A stretch of DNA of 64,000 bases. It comes from an uncultured Pelagibacteraceae bacterium. GTDB taxonomy: Bacteria > Pseudomonadota > Alphaproteobacteria > Pelagibacterales > Pelagibacteraceae. The position numbers and the translations under genes are program-made. Below, piece by piece: positions 17,868-26,435 of the stretch; position 1 is the first letter of the stretch; each line of letters opens with the position of its first letter. The notes beneath the pieces are model-generated. The model saw only the letters and a program-made list of their open reading frames with translations, was not told where the DNA came from and ran no database searches. The DNA lies in contig CACFKO010000002.1 in NCBI GenBank assembly GCA_902566925.1, positions 68,052 through 132,051 on the forward strand, given 5' to 3'.

Positions 17868-19360
17868 TCGAAGGAATTTTAATAGGTTTAAATACAGCTT
17901 TATCATTAAAAAATATTCTAATGGTGGTAATGGGATGTTTTTTTGGAACAATAATAGGAATGCTTCCAGGTTTAGGCCCAATGACTGCAATTGCTTTGAT
18001 GATACCTATAACGTATGGATTTGATCCTGCTACTGGATTAATATTAATGGCCGGTGTTTATTATGGTGCAGTTTTTGGTGGATCCACATCTTCAATTTTA
18101 ATTAATGCACCAGGTATTCCGGGAACTGTAGCAACATCATTTGATGGTTATCCAATGGCGCAACAAGGAAAAGCTGGAAAAGCTCTTGCGATAGCTGCAT
18201 ACAGTTCTTTTGCAGGCGGTACAATTGCAGCAATTTTTTTATTATTTGCAGCGCCAAGTTTATCAAAAGTTAGTTTAGCTTTTAGATCTCCAGATTATTT
18301 TGCATTAATGGTTTTAGGTTTAACAGCTGTTGCAGCTTTTTCTTCAAAAGGGCAATTTCTCAAAGCAATGATGATGGCAGTTTTAGGTTTAATGTTAGCT
18401 TCGGTAGGCCAAGATACTTTGTCAGACATTCCACGATTTGTTTTTAATAATATGAATTTATCTGATGGAATAAGTTTTGTTCTAGTTGTTATGGCAACAT
18501 TTGCAATGAGTGAAGCTTTAATGATTATTTTAAAAGGAACTGATCCAAGCAGTGCAGCTAAGGCTATATCCCTTAAAGAATTAGGATCCATAAAGTTAGA
18601 CAAGGATGAAACCAAAAAAACTTTAAAAACTATTCCAAGATCATCTGTTATTGGTTTTATAGTTGGCGTTTTACCAGGTGCTGGATCAACTATTGCATCT
18701 TTTTTAGCTTATGGAATGGAAAGAAATTTTGTTAACAAAGAAGAAAAGGAAAAATTTGGCAAAGGAAGTGTTCATGGTTTAGCAGCACCTGAAACAGCAA
18801 ATAATGCTGCATGTTCTGGATCTTTTGTTCCTTTATTAACTTTAGGTATACCTGGAAGTGGGACAACTGCTGTGATGCTTGGGGCTTTACTAGGTTTTGG
18901 TATACAACCAGGCCCAAGATTATACATGACCAATCCCGAAATTTTTTGGTCCGTTATAATGTCTATGTATATTGGAATGGTTATACTTCTAATATTAAAT
19001 TTACCCTTAATACCCTATATTGCTAGAATACTTGCGGTTCCAAGAACATTTTTAATTCCAATGATTTTATTTTTCTCAGTAACTGGAATTTATCTAATGT
19101 CATTTAACACTTTTGATATATTTTTAATGATTGGAATTGCTGTTGTCGCTACAGGTTTGCGCCTTTACAAGTTTCCAATGCCGCCTTTAATACTTGCATT
19201 TGTTCTCGGTGGTTTAATGGAAGAGAATCTTAGAAGATCATTATTAATTAGCGATGGCTCGTTTAATTTTCTATGGGATAGACCTTTAACTGCTATAATT
19301 TTGACCTTTACTATTTTGATTGTTTCCTGGCAGGCGTATTCGAGTTTTAAAACTAAATAA
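17864..19360 (+). CDS. tctA: tripartite tricarboxylate transporter large permease TctA
   Basis: 498 residues with about twelve membrane segments. The diagnostic GTIIGMLPGLGPMTAIALMIP and YYGAVFGGSTSSILINAPG stretches near the N terminus, and the second copy VGVLPGAGSTIASFLAY, identify TctA. It forms the sodium- or proton-coupled pore for substrates delivered by TctC. The last eight bases overlap the 3' end of the converging terC gene, so no terminator separates them. Confidence 0.94.
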   Translation: MIEGILIGLNTALSLKNILMVVMGCFFGTIIGMLPGLGPMTAIALMIPITYGFDPATGLILMAGVYYGAVFGGSTSSILINAPGIPGTVATSFDGYPMAQQGKAGKALAIAAYSSFAGGTIAAIFLLFAAPSLSKVSLAFRSPDYFALMVLGLTAVAAFSSKGQFLKAMMMAVLGLMLASVGQDTLSDIPRFVFNNMNLSDGISFVLVVMATFAMSEALMIILKGTDPSSAAKAISLKELGSIKLDKDETKKTLKTIPRSSVIGFIVGVLPGAGSTIASFLAYGMERNFVNKEEKEKFGKGSVHGLAAPETANNAACSGSFVPLLTLGIPGSGTTAVMLGALLGFGIQPGPRLYMTNPEIFWSVIMSMYIGMVILLILNLPLIPYIARILAVPRTFLIPMILFFSVTGIYLMSFNTFDIFLMIGIAVVATGLRLYKFPMPPLILAFVLGGLMEENLRRSLLISDGSFNFLWDRPLTAIILTFTILIVSWQAYSSFKTK

Positions 19361-19988
19361 ATTTTTGAATAAATTCTGGTATTAAACCTGGATAAATTTC
19401 ATTAGTTCCTCCAAGTATTAATTGTACAGCTACTATTAAAATTACAAATAATCCTAAAACACCAACCCATTTATGATTTTTGATATAATTAGCAAAAAAA
19501 GTTGCTACAGTTCCAACAAGCAAAACCGACAACAATAATCCAAAGATTAATAGACCTGTTTCGTTTTTTGCAGCAGCAGCAACACCCAGAACATTATCAA
19601 AACTTAGCGTTACATCTGCAACTACGATTGCGTAAACAGCTGATGCGAATGAAGGAGGCTTTTTAGGTTTTGGCGTTTGTTGTTTTGATGTTTTTAAAGC
19701 ATCAAAGATCTCCAAATCCTTTATCAACTTAACAATAATCCAAATTAGTAAAACACCACCAAGAATTTTAAGAATTGGATATTGCAGAAGTTGAACAGTT
19801 ATTGCTGCAAAAATTACTCTGAAAAGAAATGCTCCAAAAACTCCCAGCAATATAATTCTTTTTCTATCTTTTGAAGCAAAAGATGAAGCTATTAACCCAA
19901 TTATTATTGCGTTATCTGCAGCCATAACGATGTCAATAAATACAATTTGAAAAAAAATTATTACTTTTGGTAGTAGTATATTCTCCAT
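19353..19988 (-). CDS. TerC family integral membrane protein (YjbE type)
   Basis: 211 residues with about seven membrane segments. The two conserved acidic motifs VMAADNAIIIG and TLSFDNVLGVAAAA are those of TerC/YjbE/YkoY proteins, which have been implicated in metal ion, particularly manganese, export. A proline- and lysine-rich loop (about residues 103-112) separates the halves. It converges on tctA with an 8-bp overlap and diverges from dctP across a 118-bp gap. Confidence 0.85.
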   Translation of the reverse strand: MENILLPKVIIFFQIVFIDIVMAADNAIIIGLIASSFASKDRKRIILLGVFGAFLFRVIFAAITVQLLQYPILKILGGVLLIWIIVKLIKDLEIFDALKTSKQQTPKPKKPPSFASAVYAIVVADVTLSFDNVLGVAAAAKNETGLLIFGLLLSVLLVGTVATFFANYIKNHKWVGVLGLFVILIVAVQLILGGTNEIYPGLIPEFIQKFI

Positions 19989-20106
19989 TTGGACGACTAT
20001 TTATATTAGTTTATTGGGTTTCTTTAAAGAAATATTTATTAAAATATAACTTGCAATTTCTCAAATGGGAATGTGAAATGGCTCATTATAAATTATAGGG
20101 GGACAT

Positions 20107-21078
20107 ATGAACATAATTAAGAAAATTAGTATAATACTAACCTCTTTACTAATCAGTATTGGATCTGCTAATGCAGAGACATGGAATATGGCTTTAGCTT
20201 ATGGAGCTAGCAATTTCCATTCGGCAAATGCAAAAGAATTCGCAGATGCTGTTACTGAAAAGTCAGGCGGTAAACTCACGATCAAAACGCACCCAGGTGG
20301 ATCATTGTTCAAAGGTGGAGCTATTTTAAGAGCTGTACAAACTGGACAAACACAAATTGGTGAAAGATTTATGTCTGCTCATGGAAAGTTTGACCCATTG
20401 TTAGAAGTGGACTCAATACCTTTTGTAGCTCAAACTTACTCTGATGCTGAGAAACTTTACAAAGCCTCAAAACCAGAATTAGTAAAAGGGCTAGACGAAA
20501 AGGGATTAGTTTTTCTTTACGCAGTTCCATGGCCAGCACAAGGGTTATATAGTAAAAAAGCTATTAACTCTGTAAGCGATCTAAAAGGTCTAAAGTTTAG
20601 AGCTTATAACTCTGCAACAATTAGAATTGCAGAACTAACTGGGATGAAACCAACTAAACTCGAAGCAGTTGCGATCAGCCAAGCATTTTCTACAGGAATG
20701 GTTGAAAGTATGATTACATCGCCAACAACTGGTAAAAATAGTAAAATTTGGGAAAATGGTGTTAAATATTTTTATGATATTGCCGCATGGTTTCCAAAAA
20801 ACATGGTTGTTGCTAACAAAAAAGCTTGGAACAAACTGGATAGTGCTACACAAAAGATGGTTATGCAACAAGCTGCACTCGCTGAGAGAAAGGGCTGGAA
20901 CCTATCAAGACAAGGTAACGTTGCAGACAAAAAAGCTTTAGCTGATGCCGGTATGGTAGTTGGAAAAGTTAATGCATCTTTACAGAGTCATTTTGAAAAA
21001 GTTGGCACTACTATGGCTAAGGAATGGTCAGGTAGAGCTGGTTCAAGAGGGCAAGCTGTTTTATCAGCATATAAATAA
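20107..21078 (+). CDS. dctP: TRAP transporter substrate-binding protein DctP
   Basis: 323 residues with a signal peptide (cleavage about ANA-ETW, residue 23). The DctP fold is shown by FADAVTEKSGGKLTIKTHPGGSLFKGG, then GLKFRAYNSATIRIAE around the conserved substrate-carboxylate arginine, and KIWENGVKYFYD. The GGGGG site is six bases before the ATG. It is the periplasmic receptor of a three-gene TRAP importer; the ligand, probably an organic acid, is not readable. A hairpin separates it from dctQ. Confidence 0.9.
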   Translation: MNIIKKISIILTSLLISIGSANAETWNMALAYGASNFHSANAKEFADAVTEKSGGKLTIKTHPGGSLFKGGAILRAVQTGQTQIGERFMSAHGKFDPLLEVDSIPFVAQTYSDAEKLYKASKPELVKGLDEKGLVFLYAVPWPAQGLYSKKAINSVSDLKGLKFRAYNSATIRIAELTGMKPTKLEAVAISQAFSTGMVESMITSPTTGKNSKIWENGVKYFYDIAAWFPKNMVVANKKAWNKLDSATQKMVMQQAALAERKGWNLSRQGNVADKKALADAGMVVGKVNASLQSHFEKVGTTMAKEWSGRAGSRGQAVLSAYK

Positions 21079-21094
21079 ATTTTATTTATGCAAA

Positions 21095-21121
21095 AAGGCC
21101 GTATAATAGGATACGGCCTTT
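21095..21121 (+). terminator. intercistronic hairpin between dctP and dctQ
   Basis: AAGGCCGTAT (21095-21104) pairs perfectly with ATACGGCCTT (21111-21120) across a six-base loop, ending one base before the dctQ ATG. The T tail is poor, so it may be a partial terminator or a 3'-end stabiliser that gives more receptor than permease. The only ribosome-site-like bases for dctQ (AGG) lie in the loop. Confidence 0.7.
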
Positions 21122-21613
21122 ATGCTTTGTAAATTAGATAAATTTTTAAATTCTCTTTACAGATACTCAGGATATATAGCATCCTTTTTTTTAATTCTTA
21201 TATTAGCTACTATAGTTTTAGGAATAGCATCTAGAATTTTTGGATTTTATATTCGTGGTTTAACAGAATATTCTGGTTATAGTTTGGCCACCGCGTCTTT
21301 CTTAGCTCTTGCCTATACATTCAATGAAAATGGTCATATCAGAATTACTTTGTTTTTAGAAAGAGCCAAAGGAAGACTCCTAAAATTTTTAACACTTTGG
21401 TGCTTAGGTATTTCTTCTTTCTTTTCAGGTTTCCTGGCTTTTTATTTTATCAAAATGTGGATTGTATCTATTCAACTTGCTGAAAGAAGCCAAGGAGCTG
21501 ATGAAATTTTACTTTGGATACCACAAACAGGTGTTGCTTTAGGTTCAATAATATTTTTTATTTGTATTTTACATAATTTTTTAAAATTATTTATTGCCAA
21601 ACGAAATGATTGA
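21122..21613 (+). CDS. dctQ: TRAP transporter small permease DctQ
   Basis: 163 residues with four membrane segments, matching DctQ. Characteristic are the GLTEYSGYSLATASFLALAYT stretch and the NGHIRITLFLER motif after the second segment. The ATG lies directly at the foot of a 10-bp hairpin, and no free Shine-Dalgarno is visible. The 3' end overlaps dctM. Confidence 0.87.
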   Translation: MLCKLDKFLNSLYRYSGYIASFFLILILATIVLGIASRIFGFYIRGLTEYSGYSLATASFLALAYTFNENGHIRITLFLERAKGRLLKFLTLWCLGISSFFSGFLAFYFIKMWIVSIQLAERSQGADEILLWIPQTGVALGSIIFFICILHNFLKLFIAKRND

Positions 21614-22916
21614 AGTTTATTTAACAATATTTTTTATAAGTGTTTTATTAATATTCCTTGGATCAGGAGTTTGGGTTGGAATAAGTATGATTGGAGTCTC
21701 TACAATAGGAATGATGATGTTCACTTCTAGGCCCGTTGGAGATGCAATGGCAACCACAATGTGGAGTATGGGTTCGTCCTGGTCTTTAACAGCTTTACCG
21801 CTATTTGTTTGGATGGGAGAAATTTTGTTTAGAACAAAATTATCAGAAAATTTGTTTAAAGGACTATCCCCTTGGCTTGCAAGATTACCTGGAGGATTAA
21901 TCCATGTTAATGTTTTAGGTTGTGCTATCTTTGCGGCAATTTCAGGATCTTCAGCAGCTACTGTGGCTACAGTTGGAAAAATGTCCATACCAGAACTAAG
22001 AAAAAGAAATTATCCTGAAAGGTTTCTTTTGGGAACTCTAGCGGGGTCAGGAACTTTAGGTCTTTTAATTCCTCCATCTATTATATTAATTATTTACGGG
22101 GTTACCGTCGAAGAATCCATAGCAAAACTTTTTATTGCCGGAATTATACCAGGTATTGGTTTAGCACTTTTGTTTATGACCTATGTTGTAGCCTGGTCTC
22201 TTAAAAATAAGAAGATAATGCCAATTATAAGTGAAGACTTTTCTTTTTTAGAAAAAATAAAAAAATCAGGACAATTGTTACCCGTTGTTCTTTTAATATT
22301 TGCTGTAATAGGCTCAATTTACGCTGGTATTGCAACTGCTACTGAAGCTGCTTCATTAGGTGTTCTAGGTGCGCTAGTTCTTTCTTACTTTCAAAAAAGT
22401 TTAAACAAAGAATCTTTCACCAAGTCATTATTAGGTGCAACAAAAACATCTTGTATGATTGCATTTATATTGGCCGGATCATCTTTTTTAACTCTTGCAA
22501 TGGCTTTTACGGGTCTTCCAAAAAATTTAGCAGTCTTTATTGAAACACTAAATTTATCCCCGTACATGCTACTTCTTGTTTTAACACTTTTTTATATAAT
22601 TCTTGGTATGTTTTTAGATGGTATATCTGCTGTCGTTTTGACCATGGCAATCATTGAGCCTATGATACGGCAAGCTGGGTTTGATATGATTTGGTTCGGT
22701 ATTTATTTAGTTATAGTTGTTGAGATGGCCCAAATTACCCCTCCAGTTGGATTCAATTTATTTGTTCTACAAGGTATGGCAAAAAAAGATATGGGATTTA
22801 TCGCAAGAAGTGCTTTCCCCCTTTTTCTTTTAATGATTTTAGCAGTAGTTATAATTATAAGTTTTCCACAATTGGCCCTTTGGTTGCCAGAGCAGATGAT
22901 TCAACCCTTAAATTAG
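21606..22916 (+). CDS. dctM: TRAP transporter large permease DctM
   Basis: 436 residues from the ATG at 21606, which overlaps the dctQ stop (a start at 21594 would add four residues). About twelve membrane segments are seen. GSSAATVATVGKMSIPELRKR, GTLGLLIPPSIILIIYG and MAQITPPVGFNLFVLQG are the diagnostic DctM motifs. It imports the substrate delivered by DctP using an ion gradient. Confidence 0.93.
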   Translation: MIEVYLTIFFISVLLIFLGSGVWVGISMIGVSTIGMMMFTSRPVGDAMATTMWSMGSSWSLTALPLFVWMGEILFRTKLSENLFKGLSPWLARLPGGLIHVNVLGCAIFAAISGSSAATVATVGKMSIPELRKRNYPERFLLGTLAGSGTLGLLIPPSIILIIYGVTVEESIAKLFIAGIIPGIGLALLFMTYVVAWSLKNKKIMPIISEDFSFLEKIKKSGQLLPVVLLIFAVIGSIYAGIATATEAASLGVLGALVLSYFQKSLNKESFTKSLLGATKTSCMIAFILAGSSFLTLAMAFTGLPKNLAVFIETLNLSPYMLLLVLTLFYIILGMFLDGISAVVLTMAIIEPMIRQAGFDMIWFGIYLVIVVEMAQITPPVGFNLFVLQGMAKKDMGFIARSAFPLFLLMILAVVIIISFPQLALWLPEQMIQPLN

Positions 22917-22971
22917 TAGAAGCGACACATAGTTATATTCTGTTTAATATGAAAATGTTTATAGATTGCCC

Positions 22972-24393
22972 ATGGAAAATAAAAAGGCACTAGTATGGCT
23001 TAGAGACGATTTTAGAATAAATCGTAATAATGCATTAGTTTATGCTTCTGAAAACCATGATCAGGTCTCTGCAATTTATATTTTCAATCCTGAAGAATAT
23101 GAGAATAAAAGGGAGGCACAACGTTGGTGGATCTACCATTCTTTAATAAATTTTAAACAAGAATTATCTAAATTTAACATTTCTTTAGAATTATTAATTG
23201 GAGATGAGGTCAAAGTTTTAAATAAAATTAAAAGAGGCGATGAAATATCTTTATATTGGAATAAAATTCCTGAACCTGAGGAGGAAAAAAAAGAAAAGAA
23301 AATAATTAAAAAACTTGAAGAAAAAAATATAAATTATAGGTTTTTTAAAGGAAATATTTTAAGTGAATACAAAGAGGTTACCAAGGACGACGGAACACCA
23401 TTTAAGGTTTTCACTCCTTTTTGGAGAGTTGCTGAAGAGGTTTATCTGAAAAAAGTTCCTTCAAGGGACGCCAAGTTGAAGAAGAAAACAAAAAAAATAT
23501 TTATTTTTAAAGATTCTGGTAATTTAACTGAAGTACTACCAAATAAAAATTGGTTTAAAAAATTTGAAAAATACTGGATTCCATCTGAGATTAATAGCGA
23601 TAAAATAATAAAAAATTTAGTTGAGAAGAAAATTAATAATTATCATAAAACTAGAGATTATCCTTCAATAGAGGGAACCTCTAAAATATCCCCGTATCTT
23701 AAACATGGACAGATACATGTAGAAACTATTTGGAAATCTTGTAATAAAATTGAAAATAAAAATACGGGATATAGAAAATTTATTAATGAAATAGGTTGGA
23801 GAGAGTTTTCTCACAGTCTAATAAATTATTTTCCTCAAATGTTAAAAGGTAATCTTAGAAAGGAATTTGATTCATTCCCATGGGTTGAAAATAAAAAATA
23901 TTTAACAGCTTGGAAAAAAGGAATGACCGGCTACTCTATTGTTGATGCAGGAATGCGTGAGCTTTATGAAACTGGATGGATACATAATAGAGTGAGAATG
24001 ATTGTAGGGTCTTTCTTAGTCAAACATTTACGAATACATTGGAAAGAGGGAGAAAAATATTTCAGAAATACTTTGCTTGATTTTAATGTTGCAAATAATG
24101 TCGCTGGTTGGCAGTGGGTAGCAGGTTGCGGAGCAGATGCTGCACCATATTTCAGAATTTTTAATCCAATTTTACAGGGAGAAAAATTCGACAAAGACGG
24201 TAATTATGTAAAACATTGGGTGCCAGAGCTGAAAAATGTTCCAGCTAAATTCATTCACAGACCTTGGGAGATGGATGAAGTAACCCAAAAATCCATAAAT
24301 ATTAAAATTGGCAAGGATTACCCATTTCCAATAGTTGATCATTCCAAAGCAAGAGAAGAAGCTTTAAAAGCTTTTGATAAAATTACTAAATAA
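22972..24393 (+). CDS. phrB: deoxyribodipyrimidine photolyase
   Basis: 473 residues from the ATG at 22972; an upstream TTG (22966) is possible. The N-terminal LVWLRDDFRINRNNALVYA antenna domain is followed by a C-terminal FAD domain with GTSKISPYLKHGQIH, GWREFSHSLI, TGYSIVDAGMRELYETGWIHNR and NNVAGWQWVAGCGADAAPY, typical of class I CPD photolyases. It repairs UV-induced pyrimidine dimers using light, which suits a surface-ocean cell. It converges on doxX with a 2-bp gap. Confidence 0.93.
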   Translation: MENKKALVWLRDDFRINRNNALVYASENHDQVSAIYIFNPEEYENKREAQRWWIYHSLINFKQELSKFNISLELLIGDEVKVLNKIKRGDEISLYWNKIPEPEEEKKEKKIIKKLEEKNINYRFFKGNILSEYKEVTKDDGTPFKVFTPFWRVAEEVYLKKVPSRDAKLKKKTKKIFIFKDSGNLTEVLPNKNWFKKFEKYWIPSEINSDKIIKNLVEKKINNYHKTRDYPSIEGTSKISPYLKHGQIHVETIWKSCNKIENKNTGYRKFINEIGWREFSHSLINYFPQMLKGNLRKEFDSFPWVENKKYLTAWKKGMTGYSIVDAGMRELYETGWIHNRVRMIVGSFLVKHLRIHWKEGEKYFRNTLLDFNVANNVAGWQWVAGCGADAAPYFRIFNPILQGEKFDKDGNYVKHWVPELKNVPAKFIHRPWEMDEVTQKSINIKIGKDYPFPIVDHSKAREEALKAFDKITK

Positions 24394-24395
24394 AA

Positions 24396-24785
24396 TTATT
24401 TCTTTTTATTTTTTAAATAATAATCAAAACTATAAATTTTAGGTTTGTTTGCAATAACGACTAGTAATCCGCCAATTATAGAAATATTTTTTAAGAATAT
24501 TGTAAGCTGCATACCATCTCCTAAAATGTTATGTGTATGAAATACAAGTGTGACAGTAAAAACAAATAAAGCCAACAATGATGCTACAATTTTTGTTTTA
24601 TAACCTACTATTAGTAACAATGGAAAGATTATCTCGAAAGCAATTGAAGGATAAAAAAGAATCTCAGGAACACCGTGATCTGACATGTACATCATACTCA
24701 TATCAGGATTAAAAAATTTTTTTACTGCCTCAATTAAAAATAAAGCTGATATAAGAATTCTTCCAAAAATTTCTACTATATGCAT
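24396..24785 (-). CDS. DoxX family membrane protein
   Basis: 129 residues with four membrane segments. The FGRILISALFLIEAVKKFFNP start and the FEIIFPLLLIVGYKTKIVA segment fit the DoxX/SURF4-like family, whose members are mostly of unknown function, some being quinone-linked oxidoreductase subunits. The start codon directly abuts the stop of the upstream TPR gene, so the two form a minus-strand pair. Confidence 0.75.
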   Translation of the reverse strand: MHIVEIFGRILISALFLIEAVKKFFNPDMSMMYMSDHGVPEILFYPSIAFEIIFPLLLIVGYKTKIVASLLALFVFTVTLVFHTHNILGDGMQLTIFLKNISIIGGLLVVIANKPKIYSFDYYLKNKKK

Positions 24786-25271
24786 TTAGTTTTTTTCTAT
24801 GACCTCTTTTAATTCACCATATTCTTCACAATTGCAATTTTTTAAAATTTCCAATCTTTCCTTTGCCAATTCCATTCGACCAGTTTTTACATAAAGCTCT
24901 CCTAAATATTCATTTATGCCATTATGATCAGGCTTAATTTTTAATCCTTCCAAATAATATTTTTCGGCCTCCTTTAATTTTCCAGTTTTTCTTAAAGCAA
25001 AACCGAGATAATTTAGAATATCAGGATTATTTCGATCTGTTTTATAAGCCTGTTGTAATTTTTCTAGAGCTTTAACGTATAATTTTGTTGCCCTATCTAT
25101 TTTATTTTTTTCTTCTAATTTTTTAGCTCTTAATACAAACTTTTTTGCATCATCATAAAGATTCATATAATTGTCGCTATTACCACTATCGCTGCTAGCA
25201 GCGCGAGACTCTCCAAAATATTGAGAAAAAACAAATATTGCTATTAAAATTATGAATATTTTCTTAAACAT
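24786..25271 (-). CDS. periplasmic tetratricopeptide repeat protein
   Basis: 161 residues: a signal peptide (about 24 residues, SRA-A), then about three TPR units, clearest at PDILNYLGFALRKTGKLKEAEKYYLEGL and HNGINEYLGELYVKTGRMELAKERLE. The consensus spacing of 34 residues holds. The C terminus carries a CxC pair (NCNCEEYGEL). It probably acts as a periplasmic scaffold; no specific partner can be named. It is divergent from guaB. Confidence 0.8.
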   Translation of the reverse strand: MFKKIFIILIAIFVFSQYFGESRAASSDSGNSDNYMNLYDDAKKFVLRAKKLEEKNKIDRATKLYVKALEKLQQAYKTDRNNPDILNYLGFALRKTGKLKEAEKYYLEGLKIKPDHNGINEYLGELYVKTGRMELAKERLEILKNCNCEEYGELKEVIEKN

Positions 25272-25332
25272 TTTTTAAATTATCATAATTGAAATTATAG
25301 ATTTTATACATGCACTAACAGTCGCAGTAAAT

Positions 25333-25371
25333 TTGTGATTGGATTTAGTTAAAATCTATATATAGTTAAAT
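25333..25371 (+). promoter_or_regulatory. candidate guaB promoter with possible leaderless start
   Basis: TTGTGA (25333-25338) and TATATA (25357-25362) lie 18 bases apart. Initiation 6-8 bases past the -10 would fall within one to three bases of the guaB ATG at 25372. No Shine-Dalgarno precedes the ATG. Prediction only; AT-rich background makes such matches common. Confidence 0.35.
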
Positions 25372-26433
25372 ATGGGTACCATTAAAGATTCGCTTACATT
25401 TGACGATGTAAGTTTAATTCCTCAATATTCATCGGTTTTACCAAATGAAACTATTACCTCTGTTGAGTTATTTAAAAACCTTAAATTAAAAATACCTTTG
25501 ATTTCTTCCGCAATGGATACGGTCACTGAGTCAAAAATGGCTATAGCAATTGGAAAACTGGGTGGAATAGGAGTCATTCATAGAAATTTACCAATAGAGA
25601 AACAAGTACAAGAAGTTAAAAAAGTTAAAAGACAAAAACTCTTAGTCGGTGCTGCAATTGGGGTTAATAATAATGATTTGGATAGAGCAAAAAAACTTAG
25701 TAAAGCCAATGTTGATCTATTAGTAATAGATACTGCTCATGGTCATACAAATAAAATTTTAAAAATTATTAAAAAAATTAAAAAAAATATTAATAATGTA
25801 CCTATTTGTGCGGGAAATATTGCAACTGGTAAGGCGGCTAAATTTCTTGCAGACTCAGGGGCTGATATTGTTAAGGTAGGAATAGGACCGGGATCAATAT
25901 GTACTACAAGACTTGTAGCTGGAGTAGGGGTTCCGCAACTTAGTGCGGTAATGGAAGTTAAAAACGCTTTAAGAAATAGAAAAACAAAAATAATTTCTGA
26001 TGGAGGTATTAAGTTCTCAGGGGACCTTGCTAAAGCTTTCGGAGCCGGAGCAGATGCTGTAATGATAGGTTCTCTTTTTTCGGGTACAATAGAAAGTCCT
26101 GGCAAAATATTAAAACGTAAAGGAAAACTTTATAAAAGTTTTAGAGGAATGGGTTCCACTGGCGCTATGGCAGTTGGATCTGCAGATAGATATTATCAAA
26201 AAAAATTCAAAGATCTTTCAAAATTTGTCCCCGAAGGAGTTGAGGGAATTGTAAAATTTAAGGGTCCCGTAGATAAAATAATATATAATTTAGTTGGAGG
26301 ACTAAGATCTTCAATGGGCTATCTTGGTGCAAAAACAGTTTTAGATTTACAAAAGAAAGGTGAGTTCGTAAAAATCACCAAAGCAGGTTTTTATGAAAGC
26401 ATGGTTCATAATGTTGATCAAGTAGTTAAGTAA
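25372..26433 (+). CDS. guaB: IMP dehydrogenase lacking the CBS (Bateman) domain
   Basis: 353 residues against about 485-500 for usual IMPDH. The start [18 protein letters not shown] and the barrel are intact, but at about residues 84-88 the chain passes directly from the VKKVKRQ helix to LLVGAAIGV, where the two CBS motifs are normally inserted. The catalytic cysteine is C177 in GPGSICTTR, and the flap RGMGSTGAM followed by DRYYQ (with the Arg-Tyr pair) distinguishes it from GMP reductase. It oxidises IMP to XMP with NAD. guaA follows after two bases, confirming the guanine nucleotide pathway. Loss of the Bateman module implies loss of ATP/GTP allostery. Confidence 0.93.
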   Translation: MGTIKDSLTFDDVSLIPQYSSVLPNETITSVELFKNLKLKIPLISSAMDTVTESKMAIAIGKLGGIGVIHRNLPIEKQVQEVKKVKRQKLLVGAAIGVNNNDLDRAKKLSKANVDLLVIDTAHGHTNKILKIIKKIKKNINNVPICAGNIATGKAAKFLADSGADIVKVGIGPGSICTTRLVAGVGVPQLSAVMEVKNALRNRKTKIISDGGIKFSGDLAKAFGAGADAVMIGSLFSGTIESPGKILKRKGKLYKSFRGMGSTGAMAVGSADRYYQKKFKDLSKFVPEGVEGIVKFKGPVDKIIYNLVGGLRSSMGYLGAKTVLDLQKKGEFVKITKAGFYESMVHNVDQVVK

Positions 26434-26435
26434 AA

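Noticed and set aside
25372..26433. GMP reductase
   Set aside because: The short length without CBS domains fits, but [14 protein letters not shown] and VPEGVEG are IMP dehydrogenase features, and guaA is directly downstream.
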